A stretch of DNA of 64,000 nucleotides from an uncultured Phocaeicola sp. (lineage in GTDB: Bacteria > Bacteroidota > Bacteroidia > Bacteroidales > Bacteroidaceae): the NCBI GenBank assembly GCA_944320815.1, contig CALUIZ010000008.1, forward strand, positions 1 to 64,000, given 5' to 3'. The notes under the pieces were generated by a model that made no database searches, was not told the DNA's origin, and worked only from the letters and a program-made list of their open reading frames with translations. Below are positions 18,608 to 27,241 of this stretch, in pieces. The number at the start of each line of letters is the position of its first letter. Positions within the stretch are counted from its first letter, which is position 1. The translations under genes and the position numbers were made by a program.

Positions 18608-18866
18608 GGCCTGGGAACATCTGTGTGGATGCATACGGACGAGTTGTCCTTGCCCTACATGGCAATTCCGGACATTCATTGCATTGAATTTATTCATCAG
18701 TTTCATGGCTCAATTTTTAAGTCGTATGTTTGCAGATTAGGTCGATAATGGATGTTGTATTATGAAACCGGGATCAGGCGGTTTCCACATTTTGTGTCCG
18801 GTGTGACAGACCTCATTGTTTAACGGCTTGTTCCAGTCGGACTTACAGCCTGTTTCATTCAAAATA

Positions 18867-18951
18867 AAAGGCTGCCTTCAGAGTCATAAGCGGCTTGTCG
18901 TTCCGTCATCCGGAAGATGACGTTGCGGATCTCTGACTTGAGGCAGCCTTT
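18867..18951 (-). terminator. Nested hairpin, probable terminator of the OmpA-family gene
   Basis: Outer arms AAAGGCTGCC..CAGAG (18867-18883) and CTCTG..GGCAGCCTTT (18931-18951) enclose an inner perfect 7-bp hairpin, CGTCATC/GATGACG (18904-18922). Read leftward, a T-rich stretch (TTTTATTTTG) follows the outer stem. The rest of the 385-base gap at 18707-19091 holds nothing else I can support. Confidence 0.6.
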
Positions 18952-19091
18952 CAAATAAACAATGAAAAAGGATGCGCATTCAGGACATTGAATGCAGAGA
19001 CACAGATTTACAGAATGGAAAAATACTGAAGTTCAGTCAGATGGAATTTTGTATCTCCGTGCCTCTGGGTCCAATGCTTTATGAATCGCGT

Positions 19092-20210
19092 TTATCTGGC
19101 GATGCAGATGCTCACGCGGTTCTTTTCTTTCGTGTCGAACGGCTGTACCGTATCGCCCTTGTAGTCAACCGTAATCCGGTCGGCTGCGATGCCTTTCGCC
19201 TTCAACGCTTCGGCCACGCTCTCGGCGCGTTTCTTCGAAAGCTTCATGTTGTAGTTCGGGTTTCCGGTCTGTTTGTCGGCATATCCGCACACCGTCACGT
19301 TGCAGTCGGCATGTTCCTTCAGGAATCCGGCCAGCTTGTCAATCTTGTCCGTTTCCCCTTCGCGGATGACGGAGGAGTCGATGACAAAGAACACATTCTC
19401 AGTCATCTCGGCTTTCACTACGGGTGCCGGCGCGGGTTCTGCCACTACGGCCGGTTCCTCCTTCACCTCCACGGGAGGAGCGGGTGCCGGAGTCGGTTCA
19501 TAGTAGACGGGCTCTATCCTGCGCGAAGTCTTTCCGAATTTGATGGTGAAACCGGCCAGCGCGTTGAACTGCCAGTCGGCGTTGCCCGCCTTCTTCGAGT
19601 TGAACTTGTCGGAAAGCACATTCCCGTTGACTTCCAGATTGAAGAACAGGCGTTCGCACAGACGGATGTTCGTGCCGATACCCAGACGGCCGGCCACATT
19701 GAACTTGTTGTCCGGCCAGAGATATTCCAAGTTGTATCCGGCATTGTGGACAGCCACGGCCTCGTCGTTGTTGAAGCCCCCGTTCAGTCCGATACCGGCA
19801 AACACATACGGGTTGAACACCCTGTCGGCCTTGTATCCGCAGAACAGGTTGCCCAGGTCGAGGGTCGCGTCGATGTTCCCCTGCAGGTAGTTGTATTCAT
19901 AAATCTGTTCGGGTGCCACCCACGCGCCCTTTGCCTGCCATCCGCTGATGCCGGCACGCAGACCCCAGAGCGGAGTGAACTGGTAGCCGCCATAGATGGC
20001 ACCGGCGGGAGAAATCATGTCGCCGAACTTGATTTCACCGCGCGTATAGGCCGCACCGGCCTGGATACCCATGTACCAGTGGGGAACAAATTCCGTACGG
20101 CCTTCCTCCTTAATGCGGAGGGAGGTGTTGTCTGCACCTTGGGCTGCGGCAGAAGCGATGCCCAGTCCGAGCACGACAACTGCAAGGTTTCTCTTCAGTT
20201 TCATAAGCAT
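19092..20210 (-). CDS. OmpA-family outer membrane protein
   Basis: A 372-residue protein. The signal peptide ends near ASAAAQG. Residues 25-235 form an outer-membrane beta-barrel (alternating aromatic strands such as FVPHWYMGIQAGAAYTRG). A proline-rich linker (YYEPTPAPAPPVEVKEEP) leads to a C-terminal OmpA/MotB domain (about 265-372) that binds peptidoglycan. The motif region NPNYNMKLSKKRAESVAEAL contains the conserved Lys/Arg pairs. It tethers the outer membrane to the wall. A hairpin terminator lies just downstream, and a lipoprotein gene lies 56 bases upstream on the same strand. Confidence 0.93.
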   Translation of the reverse strand: MLMKLKRNLAVVVLGLGIASAAAQGADNTSLRIKEEGRTEFVPHWYMGIQAGAAYTRGEIKFGDMISPAGAIYGGYQFTPLWGLRAGISGWQAKGAWVAPEQIYEYNYLQGNIDATLDLGNLFCGYKADRVFNPYVFAGIGLNGGFNNDEAVAVHNAGYNLEYLWPDNKFNVAGRLGIGTNIRLCERLFFNLEVNGNVLSDKFNSKKAGNADWQFNALAGFTIKFGKTSRRIEPVYYEPTPAPAPPVEVKEEPAVVAEPAPAPVVKAEMTENVFFVIDSSVIREGETDKIDKLAGFLKEHADCNVTVCGYADKQTGNPNYNMKLSKKRAESVAEALKAKGIAADRITVDYKGDTVQPFDTKEKNRVSICIAR

Positions 20211-20266
20211 AAAGTGTTAAAGTTAAGTTTAGCGTTACCGGGGATACAGATTCTCCGGTTTCATTC

Positions 20267-20833
20267 CTATTCCTGTAAGGTGATTTCAGCGGGTGCTACA
20301 GAATTTTTTCTGAGCGGCCGGCTGACTTCACGGCTCTTCTGTCCGACATTCTTCAGGGTAAGATACCATTGTCCTCCGATTTTCACCGGATTGAACATCA
20401 TGCCGATGCTCGTAGGAGCACCCGACTCCGACGCTTCAAGAAAACGGGTTTTGAATTTCACATCATTGTTTCCCTGTGTGGAGAACGACATGCCCTCAAA
20501 CTCATAGTCCAGCACAGGAAACATCGCGAAACGTTTCTGCATCCGCGTCCTGTCCTCTCCGGTGAGCTTCTGAAGTTTCGTGCCCCTGACAATATACAGC
20601 ATGTCAAGTGCCTTGTCGGTACTGTCGGCCTTCAGCAGTTCCATGCACCTGACGGCCATTGACTTGACTGTCGAGGAGTCTGCCGCCGTCAGCGTGGGCA
20701 GGAATTCCGCTTCAGCCTCTGCCTGCGATTTCACTTTTCCGCCGCCGGCTCCCTGCTTCTGGTCCGGCGTACAGGCCGGAAGGCAAAGGAAGGCGAACGA
20801 AAGGTACAGGATTGATTTCTTCAGTCTGTTCAT
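20267..20833 (-). CDS. Hypothetical lipoprotein
   Basis: A 188-residue protein with a clear lipoprotein signal (ILYLSFAFLCLPAC, Cys near residue 21). The mature part begins with a Gly/Lys/Glu-rich linker. A possible small beta-rich domain has the ending GGQWYLTLKNVGQKSREVSR. I do not recognise a family. It sits between the OmpA gene and the terminator of the large collagen-like lipoprotein gene, so it probably shares a transcript with OmpA. Confidence 0.7.
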   Translation of the reverse strand: MNRLKKSILYLSFAFLCLPACTPDQKQGAGGGKVKSQAEAEAEFLPTLTAADSSTVKSMAVRCMELLKADSTDKALDMLYIVRGTKLQKLTGEDRTRMQKRFAMFPVLDYEFEGMSFSTQGNNDVKFKTRFLEASESGAPTSIGMMFNPVKIGGQWYLTLKNVGQKSREVSRPLRKNSVAPAEITLQE

Positions 20834-20851
20834 ACTACGTTCATTTAGACA

Positions 20852-20884
20852 AAAGGGTGCACCTTTTGTAAAGGCACACCCTTT
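20852..20884 (-). terminator. Terminator of the collagen-like lipoprotein gene
   Basis: AAAGGGTG (20852-20859) pairs with CACCCTTT (20877-20884), with further internal pairing ACCTTT/AAAGG. Read leftward, the stem is followed by TTTTGTCT. The hairpin begins 24 bases after the stop codon. Confidence 0.75.
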
Positions 20885-20908
20885 AATATTGTTACTGATT
20901 CCGAAGAA

Positions 20909-23900
20909 TTAGTGGTTAGCGATAGTAGATTCTACATCAATGTAGAGGTCTGTCTTCAATGTACCCCATGCATATTCGATTTCTACCGGGATTCTCAGTT
21001 CAAACTTCTGAACGTTACCTTCGTTGTTCTTGTAAACCAGCTTGTGGTCGTTCAGAGCAGCGATTGTACCGATATTGAATGTAGTGCTCTGCAGTGCAGG
21101 ATAAACTGTACCTGAACTGATTTCTTCTACATACAGTTCAAGACGGTCTGTTACATTCTGCAGCGGTGCCCAGCTACCAGTCAGCGTGCTTTCAGCCTTG
21201 TCAAGACGGATTGTCATGTTCATGAAGTGGTAGTAGTCATACAGATTCACACCGTTGTCGATGTTTGCCTGACCGTTGGTCAGCACTGCAATGTCACGCC
21301 AGTCTTCGATGTTGAACAGGCTGCCGAATACGATTTCAGAACCGTTAGCCTGTGCATCTACGAACCGTGCCTTTTCGTTGTCAAGAACATCGATCGGACG
21401 CAGGAAGCGAACTTTGAAATCATCTTTGCCCAGTGCGATTTCACAGTCGTCATAAGTAGCCTGGATTTCTACATTTGCGAAGAGGCTCGGATCTGCATGG
21501 TCGAACAGGTTCAGCACTTCCTTAGCCATTGCGCTGCCGTCGTCATAGTCCAGATTACCGTTCGGATCCAGAGTGGCGATACGCTGGCCGTTTGCATACA
21601 ATGCACTGCTTGTAGCTGTAGTTGTCGCAGTCAGTCTGTAAGTAGAACCGTCATACGGAGATGTCAGAACCGGCTGGTTGGCTGCAAATACATACTTGTA
21701 GTCAGTACCCAGACTATTCAAATTATAGTGCTGGTTCTGAGGAGCGTTAGCCGTCAGACGAATCTTAACCTCATTTCCAACGAAGTTATCGTCCATATCC
21801 TTGAAGTAGTTGAGGACATCCCAACCGAGTACACCGTCTGAAGTAGGACGCGGAACGTTCATACGGACAGTGTCTCTCTCAGCTACAGTAGCCTGAGTAG
21901 TAGGATACCAGTAACGTTCAATCTTGTCACCGAATGTTACTTCCGGAGTGTCATAGATTGTAGCAGTCATACCTACATATACATGGTTGAATCCACCGTC
22001 AGTTACTGACTCATACATTGCATACAATGTGATTGAGCGGCCAGTCTGCCCTGCGATTGCAGCCATCTGGTTGTAGTCAGCCTTCCATTCGATTACATCG
22101 TTTGTAGTAGATACAGGATTGTCAGTGATTTCAGTGAGTGTTCCGTATGTGTTAGCAGGAGCTACTTCAACGAATTTACCGTTCTGTTTGATGAATGTCT
22201 TGCCCAGAACGATGTCGTAGTTGCGTACGAAGTCATCTTTAGACATCTCGAGAGCCTCGATAATCTGACCAGACATATCGTCCCATGCAAATCTTTCAGT
22301 GAATCCGTCACATACATAAGGCTTGCTAAAGTCTTTCACAATGATTTCCTTCGTGTTCATTTCTCTCAAGATATGAATCTTGATATAGCCGGCCAGAACT
22401 ACTTTGCTGCTTTCGTCCACCAACTTCACGATTACAACCGGTTCGCGGCCGATAGCTGAGATACCAGTGTTGTCTGTTGCGTTTACAGGACATTCTACTG
22501 TGTTTCCGTTAGCGTCTACATAGCACGGAGTAAACTTACCAGTGTTGTCTACCTTACCATACTTGTTTTCCTGAGTCTCGTTTTTACCAGTATGATAATC
22601 CATCAGTTCATATTCGAAATGCAGACCATATTTCTCCACATCTTCGTATTTCAACACTTTGTGCTGTTTTGTTGTCGGAGCTGTCCAGTCTTCTACAGAA
22701 TAGTGAACAGTCAGCAACTGGCTCAGGTCATAAGCACCGCCGTCGTATTCAACGTAAACATTAGCTTTGTTTTCAACCGCTTTCTTACCGGTGTCCCACA
22801 ATGCATATTTGCAAGGCATAGTAGTTTCCTGAGTCTTGTAAGCGATTTCGTCCAGTGTCATTACACGCGGAACGATAGCTGCATAGTCAGAAGTAACGGT
22901 AGCTTCGTCATCCAACTGCGCTTCCAGAGCCATTACAGAAATAGCGTCCTTGTCATCCTTGCCAACCAGCAGGTCTGCGTTTTCAATCTGGTATGTAACC
23001 TTCATGTCGCCGTTAACCTTTTCGCTTGCCAGCCAGTTTACAGATACACCACCATTGCGAGTCATGTATTCTTTTGCAGAATACAGGAAGTTGAACTTAA
23101 CATCATCAATCTGGGCACTTGCCGGATTCAGATGATAGAGGATATCTTCTTTCGCACCGATAGCATAGTCTGCACCGTTTGCCGGGAAGTTGTTCTTGCT
23201 GTTGATGCGGTATTCTGTACCATTATAAGTACCTGCTGCGCTGGTACCCGCGTTACGATATTTACCGTCTACATAAGTATATCTTGTAGCTTCAACGCCT
23301 TCCAGATACAAATCCGGAACGAATACCATGCCCTTCAGTTCCTGGCTGAGTGCAATGCTCATGATGCCGTTAGGAGCACCGTCTACATTCGACAGTTTCA
23401 GAGTTTCAGTTGCTGTATCCCAAACAGCGGTTACTCCGTTGTTGGCTGCAGTTGCCCAGCTCTTGTCTGTCTTTTCTCTTTTTTCGCTTCCGTTAGCGTC
23501 TACAGTTACTTTAACCCAATAACCGTCTTCGCCCGGTTCATAATAAATAGCAGAAGCAGAGGTTCCGGCACTGCCGCTATCGCCAGCAGGTCCCGCAGGG
23601 CCCTGAGGTCCTTGAGGTCCTTGAGGACCTGCTTCGCCTGTTTCGCCTTTGTCACCTTTGTCTCCCTTTTCACCGCGTGAAGGCATTCCTGTGTCTTCGC
23701 CGTCAATGAACCAGTTTCCGTTACTACCGATTGTAACAACAGAACCCGGAGTTCCATTCTGGCCGTTGGTCAGTTCGAAAGAAGTGCCATCACTCAATGT
23801 AACGGTAACTCCGTTTTCGGATTTTGTCACATTCGTAATGACAGCTCCTTCATTGATTGCAGTTTCCAACTGCGCAACGGCAGTTTCCACAGCATCTACT

Positions 23901-24010
23901 CGCTCGTTCAAAGAGTTGATGTCATCATCGTAGTCAGAACATGCAGTGAACGTTCCGGCTGCGAAGACGAGGCTTCCTAAAAGAAGAGCGCTTACAAACT
24001 TTTTGTTCAT
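20909..24010 (-). CDS. Large surface lipoprotein with coiled-coil (DUF4988-type) start and collagen-like segment
   Basis: A 1033-residue lipoprotein. The signal ends in a lipobox (GTFTAC, Cys near residue 24), followed by acidic residues SDYDDD, the kind of signal that sends Bacteroides lipoproteins to the cell surface. Next is a short coiled coil (INSLNERVDAVETAVAQLET) of the DUF4988 type. A collagen-like run of about a dozen Gly-X-Y triplets follows at about 112-150 (GEKGDKGDKGETGEAG, then PQGPQGPQGPAGPAG). The remaining 880 residues look like several beta-rich domains with no catalytic motif I can name. A trimeric stalk is plausible: coiled coil plus collagen triple helix presenting the C-terminal domains. 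The gene has its own -7 box and terminator. Confidence 0.8.
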   Translation of the reverse strand: MNKKFVSALLLGSLVFAAGTFTACSDYDDDINSLNERVDAVETAVAQLETAINEGAVITNVTKSENGVTVTLSDGTSFELTNGQNGTPGSVVTIGSNGNWFIDGEDTGMPSRGEKGDKGDKGETGEAGPQGPQGPQGPAGPAGDSGSAGTSASAIYYEPGEDGYWVKVTVDANGSEKREKTDKSWATAANNGVTAVWDTATETLKLSNVDGAPNGIMSIALSQELKGMVFVPDLYLEGVEATRYTYVDGKYRNAGTSAAGTYNGTEYRINSKNNFPANGADYAIGAKEDILYHLNPASAQIDDVKFNFLYSAKEYMTRNGGVSVNWLASEKVNGDMKVTYQIENADLLVGKDDKDAISVMALEAQLDDEATVTSDYAAIVPRVMTLDEIAYKTQETTMPCKYALWDTGKKAVENKANVYVEYDGGAYDLSQLLTVHYSVEDWTAPTTKQHKVLKYEDVEKYGLHFEYELMDYHTGKNETQENKYGKVDNTGKFTPCYVDANGNTVECPVNATDNTGISAIGREPVVIVKLVDESSKVVLAGYIKIHILREMNTKEIIVKDFSKPYVCDGFTERFAWDDMSGQIIEALEMSKDDFVRNYDIVLGKTFIKQNGKFVEVAPANTYGTLTEITDNPVSTTNDVIEWKADYNQMAAIAGQTGRSITLYAMYESVTDGGFNHVYVGMTATIYDTPEVTFGDKIERYWYPTTQATVAERDTVRMNVPRPTSDGVLGWDVLNYFKDMDDNFVGNEVKIRLTANAPQNQHYNLNSLGTDYKYVFAANQPVLTSPYDGSTYRLTATTTATSSALYANGQRIATLDPNGNLDYDDGSAMAKEVLNLFDHADPSLFANVEIQATYDDCEIALGKDDFKVRFLRPIDVLDNEKARFVDAQANGSEIVFGSLFNIEDWRDIAVLTNGQANIDNGVNLYDYYHFMNMTIRLDKAESTLTGSWAPLQNVTDRLELYVEEISSGTVYPALQSTTFNIGTIAALNDHKLVYKNNEGNVQKFELRIPVEIEYAWGTLKTDLYIDVESTIANH

Positions 24011-24106
24011 AAATAATTTGTTTTAGTTAATAATGAAATTTAAAAAATGTTTCTGCTTCATATTCATATATTATGAGTTGGAAACTCCACACTCCTTTTG
24101 ATGTTG

Positions 24107-24114
24107 CAAAGTTA
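24107..24114 (-). promoter_or_regulatory. Probable -7 box of the collagen-like lipoprotein gene
   Basis: TAACTTTG on the minus strand, a full TAnnTTTG match. Transcription would start near 24100, giving a leader of about 90 bases. Confidence 0.5.
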
Positions 24115-24150
24115 CGGGGATATAGAATCTGCGTGTTTTCTAAGCGTATA

Positions 24151-25302
24151 TTATTGCGTACGCTTAGACAACTGGGTGTTTTGTCTGATTTTTTTCTCAT
24201 AGGCGGAAGGCGAATCGCCCTTGATGGCTTTGAACATTTTGCTAAAATGCGATATATCAGCGTATCCCACCTGCTCGGCAATTTCTGAAAGCGACAGGTC
24301 CGGCTGCAGACGCATTATTCTTTCGGCTTCAGACACCCTCAGTTTGTTTATCCAGCAATTGAAATTGCATGAATAGTTCTCATTTATATATCTGGACAAG
24401 TATGTGCGGTTGATTCCTATCCTTTTGCTGAGGTCGTTTATCGTGATTCCGTTGTTCTCGTAGCCCTTCTCCTCAACCCATTCTTCCAGCTTGTTCTTTA
24501 TCCGTTCTTCTGTTGTGGTGACTTCGTATGTCACCTTTTCTGCCTCTGTCTGCTGTGCGCTTTCGGCAGGCACTCTTTTCGCCGTGTCCGCACGCTCTTT
24601 CTGCTGGACAGGCTGTGGGGATTTCTTTCCTCCGGAGGCTGTCCGTATATAGTTGTGGTATTTGATGGCATAAATGAAATAGAGGGCAGTCATCGTAAGA
24701 ATGAAGGCTGAATTTGTATATTTCGCAAATTCAGAGAGGTTCATCATGCAAAAAAACAATATGAACAGACAAATCGCTGCCCATATGACCATCAGTGAAC
24801 CTTTGTCTGGTTTGCCCGTTTCCTTCTTGTTTGTCCGGAATGTCCGGACGGTAAGATAATTGGAATGAAAGACAAATATGCCGATCAGGATGCAGTAGAG
24901 GAAATTGAAGGCACTGTCACTTACGTTGTAGTGAATCACTGACACGGCAGACAACAAAAACAAGTACCCTGTTTGCCATTTTATTGTGTAAATTATATTA
25001 TCTTTGGACCACTTTGTGAACGGACTCACCGTAGTCCAGAACAGCAGCACGATTTGGACCGGAATCATCAGCTGGAAAAGCAGCTGGCGCACTTCTGCGG
25101 AGATTCTGACATTATAGAAATGAAGGACAAGGAGCATTATTCCTATTGTCAGATAAGTGAACTCGAAATGGTATTTGCTTGTTAAAGTGTGGTTGTCGAA
25201 TTTGTCATTGAAAAGTGTGAACTGAGAAAATATGGCCAAGGTAATCAGGCTTACCCCGGATATAACCTCTATCAGATTGATATACAAATATAACCCTTCC
25301 AT
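24151..25302 (-). CDS. Membrane-anchored AraC-type regulator
   Basis: A 383-residue protein. The N-terminal 220 residues hold about six or seven membrane helices (for example VSLITLAIFSQFTLF, LFLLSAVSVIHYNV, LMVIWAAICLFILFFCMM). A charged linker follows (235-270). The C-terminal 110 residues are an AraC-type DNA-binding domain (INDLSKRIGINRTYLSRYIN, then SLSEIAEQVGYADISHFSKM). The start at 25302 is preferred because an upstream TTG at 25323 overlaps a -7 box. A DNA-binding domain fixed to the inner membrane must act on DNA near the membrane and may sense envelope state. It lies just upstream of the collagen-like lipoprotein gene on the same strand and may control it (inference). Confidence 0.85.
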   Translation of the reverse strand: MEGLYLYINLIEVISGVSLITLAIFSQFTLFNDKFDNHTLTSKYHFEFTYLTIGIMLLVLHFYNVRISAEVRQLLFQLMIPVQIVLLFWTTVSPFTKWSKDNIIYTIKWQTGYLFLLSAVSVIHYNVSDSAFNFLYCILIGIFVFHSNYLTVRTFRTNKKETGKPDKGSLMVIWAAICLFILFFCMMNLSEFAKYTNSAFILTMTALYFIYAIKYHNYIRTASGGKKSPQPVQQKERADTAKRVPAESAQQTEAEKVTYEVTTTEERIKNKLEEWVEEKGYENNGITINDLSKRIGINRTYLSRYINENYSCNFNCWINKLRVSEAERIMRLQPDLSLSEIAEQVGYADISHFSKMFKAIKGDSPSAYEKKIRQNTQLSKRTQ

Positions 25303-25320
25303 ACTTTTGTAAATACTTTG

Positions 25321-25328
25321 CAAAAGTA
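25321..25328 (-). promoter_or_regulatory. Probable -7 box of the membrane AraC gene
   Basis: TACTTTTG on the minus strand, a full TAnnTTTG match 19 bases before the ATG at 25302. Confidence 0.5.
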
Positions 25329-25404
25329 TACTAATAAAAAGAATCGGAGGTTGTCAATTTGTATATTTAACGCGGCTATTTTATGCCGGTGTCGGAATGC
25401 TGGC

Positions 25405-25767
25405 TTATGCCGTCTGTACGGCGGTCGCTTTCCTCCATTCAGACGGTGTCACCCCTTCCTTTATCTTGAACTGTTTGCTGAAGTGGGCCAGGTCGGTGAA
25501 TCCCACCTGTTCCGCTATTTCCGCCAGATTGCGCTGGTGGGTGAGCGTCATCTTGATTTTCGCCTCCTCGATGCGGAGGTGGTTGATCCATGTGTTGAAG
25601 TTCAGCCCATATGAGTCGTTGATGAAATTGGATACATATGTCCGGTTGATTCCTATCGTTTTGCTGAGTTCCTCGATAGTCAGTCTGGGGTGGAGATAGC
25701 GTTTCTGCTTTTTCCATTCCGCCAGTTTGCTCTCTATTTTCTTCTTTGTCGTCGTACTTTGTATCAT
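25405..25767 (-). CDS. Stand-alone AraC-type DNA-binding protein
   Basis: A protein of 120 residues that is almost only an AraC DNA-binding domain (IEELSKTIGINRTYVSNFIN, then NLAEIAEQVGFTDLAHFSKQ). No sensor domain is present. The start is the ATG at 25767; a GTG at 25791 is also in frame. It is closely similar to the C-terminal domain of the neighbouring membrane regulator: the KIESKLAEW / KNKLEEW start, the shared GINRTY, EIAEQVG and HFSK motifs, and the same spacing. They look like paralogues, with the sensor lost or never gained here. It could compete with the membrane protein for the same sites. Confidence 0.82.
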   Translation of the reverse strand: MIQSTTTKKKIESKLAEWKKQKRYLHPRLTIEELSKTIGINRTYVSNFINDSYGLNFNTWINHLRIEEAKIKMTLTHQRNLAEIAEQVGFTDLAHFSKQFKIKEGVTPSEWRKATAVQTA

Positions 25768-25907
25768 GGTTTTCTTCTTGAAATTTGTCACAAAGTACGA
25801 ATTTTATGAATCACGTAAAAAGCGTCTTAGGCGGGCTGAACGGATAAAATGTCTGTATGGTGTACTAAGCGGTCAAAAATTGTGCCTATCAGGGCTGAAT
25901 TTGTCGG

Positions 25908-27137
25908 CTAGTGATAGATAAGTGTCGACAGATGAGCGCCTGAAAACATTTCCTCCGCTATGCTTTGCAGATATTGGGGAGTAAGCTCCTCTATCCGTCT
26001 GAACAGCTCTTCCTTCTCTTCGTATCTTCCATAATGGAGGAAGCATTTCCCCATGTCAAGCGCGTTGTTCTCAAAGTTGTCTCCGGCCACGCCTATCTGT
26101 CCGACAATCTGCTTTTTCGCGGCATTCAGCCGGAAGGCTGTCAGAGGCTTGTCGCACATTTTCTGCAGTTCCCTGTGTACGAGTCTGATGCATTTCTCCT
26201 CATCTTCCCGGTCGCATCCGAAATAGATGCAGAAAGCGCCGGTGTCTGTGTAGGAGGTCAGGTTCGACTCTACATTATATACCAGTCCGCGCTGCTCTCT
26301 CAGGGCGATGTTCAGCAGGCTGTTCATTCCCGGTCCGCCCAGAATGTTGTTCAGAAAATAAAGGCCCGTGCGGCGTTCGTCGTGGGCATCGTATCCCCGT
26401 GCGCCGATCATCACGTGCGACTGGTGGGTGTCTTTGTTCAGGATAAGGTTGCGGGGAGTGTATGGAGGGGGAGGTGTGCGCAGACATTCCGTTTTCAGAG
26501 CGGCATGGATTTCCGTGCGCTCGATGATTTTCTCCATCGTCCGCACCACCTTCTCAAAAGGGATGTCTCCCTGGACGAAGAAGACCATGTTGTCGGGTCT
26601 GTAGTAACGGTGAACGAAACGGAGTGCGTCTTCACTCTTGAATCCGCGCAGCAGTTCCGGTTTGCCGAGGATGTTCCTTCCCAGCGGATGGTCGGGGAAG
26701 ATAAGCTCTTCAAAGTCGTCGAAAATGAGTTCCGAAGGACTGTCTTCATAGCTCTGTATCTCGTCAATGATGACTTCCACTTCCTTTTCTATTTCCTGCT
26801 GGGGGAAGATGCTGTTGAAAACGATGTCAGTCAGGAGTTCGGCGGCACGGCTGAAATGTTCCTTGAGGAAAGCACTGTAGATGACGGTTTCTTCCTTGTT
26901 GGTATAGGCGTTCAGGTCGCCCCCCACGTTCTCCATCCGGTTGAGTATGTGCCAGGCATGCCGCTTCCTGGTCCCCTTGAAGATGAGATGCTCCACGAAA
27001 TGTGCCATGCCTTGCTCGTGCGGCAGTTCGTCGCGCGTGCCGGCATCGACCGCAAATCCGCAATAGGCCACATCGGTGGGGCTTGGCGCATGGATAATTC
27101 GCAGCCCGTTGTTGAGTGTAATCGTTGAATAAGGCAT
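25908..27137 (-). CDS. M16-family zinc metallopeptidase
   Basis: A 409-residue protease of the pitrilysin/insulinase family. The inverted zinc motif HxxEH is HFVEH at residues 46-50, in the classic context GMAHFVEHLIFKGT. The third ligand Glu lies in the NAYTNKEETVIYSAF segment. No signal peptide is visible, so it is probably cytoplasmic. At this length it contains the active N-domain and its inactive partner domain, as in the processing-peptidase-like bacterial M16B members. It is a single gene, divergent from the LOG-family gene. Confidence 0.93.
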   Translation of the reverse strand: MPYSTITLNNGLRIIHAPSPTDVAYCGFAVDAGTRDELPHEQGMAHFVEHLIFKGTRKRHAWHILNRMENVGGDLNAYTNKEETVIYSAFLKEHFSRAAELLTDIVFNSIFPQQEIEKEVEVIIDEIQSYEDSPSELIFDDFEELIFPDHPLGRNILGKPELLRGFKSEDALRFVHRYYRPDNMVFFVQGDIPFEKVVRTMEKIIERTEIHAALKTECLRTPPPPYTPRNLILNKDTHQSHVMIGARGYDAHDERRTGLYFLNNILGGPGMNSLLNIALREQRGLVYNVESNLTSYTDTGAFCIYFGCDREDEEKCIRLVHRELQKMCDKPLTAFRLNAAKKQIVGQIGVAGDNFENNALDMGKCFLHYGRYEEKEELFRRIEELTPQYLQSIAEEMFSGAHLSTLIYH

Positions 27138-27168
27138 CGTTTCTGTCTGTATAATCAGTTTGGCGCGA

Positions 27169-27176
27169 CAAAATTA
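27169..27176 (-). promoter_or_regulatory. Probable -7 box of the M16 peptidase gene
   Basis: TAATTTTG on the minus strand matches TAnnTTTG, 32 bases before the start codon. Confidence 0.45.
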
Positions 27177-27241
27177 CAACAATACTTATTGTCTTTCCTC
27201 AAAAAATACAGATATTTGCATCAGATTGAAAAAATGAAAGA

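Noticed and set aside
18972-20507. A 511-codon open frame on the plus strand opposite the OmpA-family gene
   Set aside because: The minus strand has a full OmpA domain protein with signal peptide and barrel. The plus frame has no recognisable domain and results from the GC-rich codon use of ompA.
22592-23680. A 362-codon plus-strand frame opposite the collagen-like lipoprotein
   Set aside because: Its translation has collagen-repeat mirror sequence (runs of Arg, Ser, Leu) and no coherent domain; it is a shadow of the minus-strand gene.
25965-27128. A 387-codon plus-strand frame opposite the M16 peptidase
   Set aside because: The peptidase strand carries HFVEH and the family pattern; the plus frame has no motif.
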